Notes under the pieces: model-generated
Seen by the model: only the letters and a program-made list of their open reading frames with translations
What the model was told of the DNA's origin: nothing
Databases searched by the model: none
Program-made: the position numbers and the translations under genes
Shown here: positions 62,444 through 64,000 of the stretch, in pieces
Position numbering within the stretch: the stretch's first letter is position 1
Layout of the letters: every line of letters begins with the position of its first letter
NCBI GenBank assembly: GCA_027490145.1
Contig: JAIXYQ010000008.1
Location: forward strand, 59,876 to 123,875
DNA: 64,000 nt
Source of the DNA: Planctomycetaceae bacterium
GTDB lineage: Bacteria; Planctomycetota; Phycisphaerae; Phycisphaerales; SM1A02
Direction: 5' to 3'

Positions 62444-62449
62444 TATGAT
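62444..62449 (+). promoter_or_regulatory. -10 box (TATGAT) of tRNA-Gly(CCC)
   Basis: TATGAT lies 26 nt before the tRNA, inside a 7-bp inverted repeat (GCCGGGC at 62431, GCCCGGC at 62454). Confidence 0.5.
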
Positions 62450-62475
62450 TCTTGCCCGGCGTTTGGGCGCCGACT

Positions 62476-62548
<73 letters not shown>

Positions 62549-62822
62549 TTCGCTTCGTGCCCGAGGCCGGCTGCGCCGGGCTCGCGCACTACGCTCAGCG
62601 TGAGCGGCGGCCTGCGGCCGCCTCGGCGCTGCGCGCCGAACGGGCCACTACCTCGCTTCGCTCGGTCCGAGTCCCGTCTCCCGCTTTCAACCTAAATGCC
62701 TAGGAACGCAAGCGATTCGTTCCTCACCGATGCGCTCGCATCGAGGGGCCACCTCGCGAAAGTCTGTACCGGAAGTGTGTACCAGCGCGGGGCTCGTGCC
62801 GGCCGAGCCCAGTCCCCTTCAG
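62549..62822. other. gap after tRNA-Gly(CCC): palindrome-rich spacer and tRNA-end duplication
   Basis: The first ~120 bp is a run of short GC palindromes (CCGGCTGCGCCGG, GGCGGCCTGCGGCCGCC, TCGGCGCTGCGCGCCGA, CGCTTCGCTCG), followed by the second tRNA-end copy at 62668-62688. The remaining ~130 bp has no coding potential I can support. Confidence 0.6.
62668..62688 (+). repeat. 21-bp direct repeat, copy 2 (att-like)
   Basis: Identical to the 3' end of tRNA-Gly(CCC) at 62531-62551, outside any tRNA. This is the type of duplication left by integration at, or tandem duplication of, a tRNA end. Confidence 0.9.
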
Positions 62823-63290
62823 TCACGGATTGATCAGGTTCAGCGGGCAGTCCGACGGCGGGATGTCCTGGCGAGGTGCGTCCCCGAAGTCCGCGAGTAG
62901 CTGCGCGAGATCGCCACCGTCGACCCGTTCGTCGGAGTTGATGTCAGAACGAAACGCAAGACCATCACTGGGCGACGAAAAGACCTGCCACGGACAACCG
63001 CCCATGTTGCAAGACTGGTAACCCGTTGTGTACTGCTTCGTCTCGATCTTGCCATCTGACCACGCCCGAAACAGCACGCAGTTATGGTTGTTCGCCGACG
63101 ACGGGCTGATTCCATACCACACAATCGTCGGCTCCGGGTTCGCCTGCGCGGTCGCCGCAGCGGCTACCGCAACGGTGGGCACACTCGCGTGTGCCGTCTG
63201 ATCGACCGAGCTGATGCGGTTTACGAAGGGGTACGCGACGATGGCGGTCGCGAGCAGTGCAAGGCCGGTTCCAGTGGACAGGTTCTTCAT
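62823..63290 (-). CDS. small secreted protein with a dockerin-like repeat
   Basis: A 155-residue protein with an N-terminal signal or anchor (MKNLSTGTGLALLATAIVAY). The middle region (VWYGISPSSANNHNCVLFRA and a Cys-containing YQSCNMGGCPWQ) has no recognised fold. The C-terminus carries one dockerin-like Ca2+-binding repeat, DINSDERVDGGDLAQLLADF, shared in pattern with three proteases in this window. I start at the ATG at 63290; 31 upstream codons in frame are low-complexity. Its GC content is visibly lower than most of the window. It lies directly downstream of the RCC1-repeat gene on the same strand. Confidence 0.65.
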   Translation of the reverse strand: MKNLSTGTGLALLATAIVAYPFVNRISSVDQTAHASVPTVAVAAAATAQANPEPTIVWYGISPSSANNHNCVLFRAWSDGKIETKQYTTGYQSCNMGGCPWQVFSSPSDGLAFRSDINSDERVDGGDLAQLLADFGDAPRQDIPPSDCPLNLINP

Positions 63291-63379
63291 GTTGGGTGTT
63301 CCGGGTTGGGGTGATGGTGACGAGGTGCTGAGAGGCGTTGCGTCGTGACGAGTCGTTGAAGCTCCTGGTGGCAGAGGCT

Positions 63380-64000
63380 TCATCGCTGGATTACGACGGT
63401 GTGGTAAAAGCCCCCCGCGATGGCGGTGCAGGGGCCGAGGTCAGAGGGGATGTTGCTCTGCCCGTAGTCGTTGCGTCCCCACGCCCTGACGGTGCCGTCC
63501 GAACGAAGCGCAATAGTGTGGCCTAGGCCCCCTTTGATAGCGGTGCAGGGGCCGAGGTTCGAGGGAACGTTGCATTGGCCGAAGTAGTTGTCTCCCCATG
63601 CCCTGACGGTGCCGTCATTGCGCAGCGCAATGGTGTGGGTACCGCCCGCCGCGATGGCGGTACAGGAGCCGAGGTCTGATGGGACGTTGCACTGGCCTTC
63701 GCCGTTGTATCCCCACGCTCTGACGGTGCCGTCAGAGCGTAGCGCAATGGTGTAGATACCGCCCCCCGCGATGGCTTTGCAGGGGCCGAGGTCAGAGGGG
63801 ATGTTGCTCTGCCCGTAGTCGTTGCGTCCCCACGCCCTGACGGTGCCGTCAGTACGCAGCGCAATGGTGTGGTACTCGCCCCCCGCGACGGCGGTACAGG
63901 GGCCGAGGTCTGATGGGACGTTGCACTGGCCTTCGCCGTTGTATCCCCACGCTCTGACGGTGCCGTCAGAGCGTAGCGCAATGGTGTAGATACCGCCCCC
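63380..64000 (-). CDS. RCC1-repeat protein (partial, N-terminus beyond right edge)
   Basis: The visible 206 residues comprise about five 39-residue repeats of the form HTIALRxDGTVRAWGxNxxG, then QxNxPSDLGPCTAIAGG, and end in FYHTVVIQR before a TGA at 63380. This is the RCC1/ATS1 beta-propeller repeat; about seven blades normally close the propeller, so more should lie to the right. Bacterial RCC1-repeat proteins are mostly secreted or surface proteins of unknown role, not GTPase exchange factors. Adjacent repeats alternate between two DNA types that are nearly identical at a distance, pointing to recent duplication. Another open frame on the same strand (63523-63981) is a shadow without this pattern. 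Confidence 0.85.
   Translation of the reverse strand, partial: GGGIYTIALRSDGTVRAWGYNGEGQCNVPSDLGPCTAVAGGEYHTIALRTDGTVRAWGRNDYGQSNIPSDLGPCKAIAGGGIYTIALRSDGTVRAWGYNGEGQCNVPSDLGSCTAIAAGGTHTIALRNDGTVRAWGDNYFGQCNVPSNLGPCTAIKGGLGHTIALRSDGTVRAWGRNDYGQSNIPSDLGPCTAIAGGFYHTVVIQR
63427..63850. repeat. RCC1 DNA repeat, type B: 73-bp identical copies 351 bp apart
   Basis: 63427-63499 is identical to 63778-63850, an offset of three 117-bp protein repeats. Confidence 0.85.
63671..64000. repeat. RCC1 DNA repeat, type A: 96-bp identical copies 234 bp apart
   Basis: 63671-63766 is identical to 63905-64000. The offset equals two 117-bp protein repeats. The copy may extend past the window edge. Confidence 0.85.

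Noticed and set aside
63523..63981. 152-codon Ser/Thr-rich frame on the minus strand at the right edge
   Set aside because: It is the out-of-frame reading of the RCC1 repeats; the correct frame shows clear repeat motifs through to a stop at 63380.

Overview
The window is high-GC bacterial chromosome, with no phage or plasmid backbone and no CRISPR array. Several signs point to Planctomycetota, most likely a Phycisphaerae-type lineage: an H-X9-DG pseudopilin, secreted proteins ending in paired dockerin-like repeats, a PEP-CTERM-like protein with a C-terminal PAPGALALLAVAGL motif, a DUF1570-type protein, and an isolated nuoB. This placement rests on protein character only; no rRNA gene is present.

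Layout. 1-4.2 kb: an ECF sigma/anti-sigma pair, a pseudopilin, a membrane-anchored EEP-family hydrolase and a CysQ-like phosphatase. 4.2-16.8 kb: core genes dnaK, ptsI, an RNase E/G with long charged tails, dxr, an enlarged rseP, an SDR and smpB. 17-20.8 kb: a secreted M36-like protease, tRNA-Leu(GAG) and queE, whose start is preceded by three tandem hairpins. 20.8-30.7 kb: DUF429, an FmdB-type zinc ribbon, a pseudouridine synthase, a GGDDRY-repeat protein, YihY/BrkB, a DUF1570 protein, nuoB, an aminotransferase and prfB with a programmed frameshift. 30.7-41.7 kb: a hybrid histidine kinase, tRNA-Ser(UGA), an ECF sigma factor, a Tricorn-like protease, an alpha/beta hydrolase, a mutarotase and an SDR. 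41.8-46.5 kb: tRNA-Gly(GCC) and a four-gene operon (carbamoyltransferase, 51-aa DUF5989-like, SxtJ-like, SGNH/TPR) resembling sxtI-K-J-L of saxitoxin clusters. 46.5-54.4 kb: a PEP-CTERM-like protein, small lipoprotein, metzincin protease, Ca2+/H+ antiporter, heparinase-like lyase and agmatinase-family enzyme. 54.5-60.2 kb: four glycosyltransferases and a nucleoside transporter. 60.3-64 kb: another dockerin-bearing metalloprotease, tRNA-Gly(CCC) with a nearby copy of its 3' end, a small dockerin-like secreted protein, and an RCC1-repeat protein running off the right edge.

Three signals stand out. (1) About eighteen genes carry a TANNNT box ending exactly 6-7 nt before the start codon, the spacing expected for leaderless mRNAs. 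The same spacing supports a TTG and a GTG start. A second group of genes (dnaK, ptsI, rne, the ECF sigma genes) has Shine-Dalgarno leaders instead. (2) dnaK has a perfect sigma-54 promoter match (TGGCACG-N4-TTGCA) and no CIRCE element. (3) The prfB frameshift site reads CTT TAA C, with UAA in place of the usual UGA and no internal Shine-Dalgarno stimulator.
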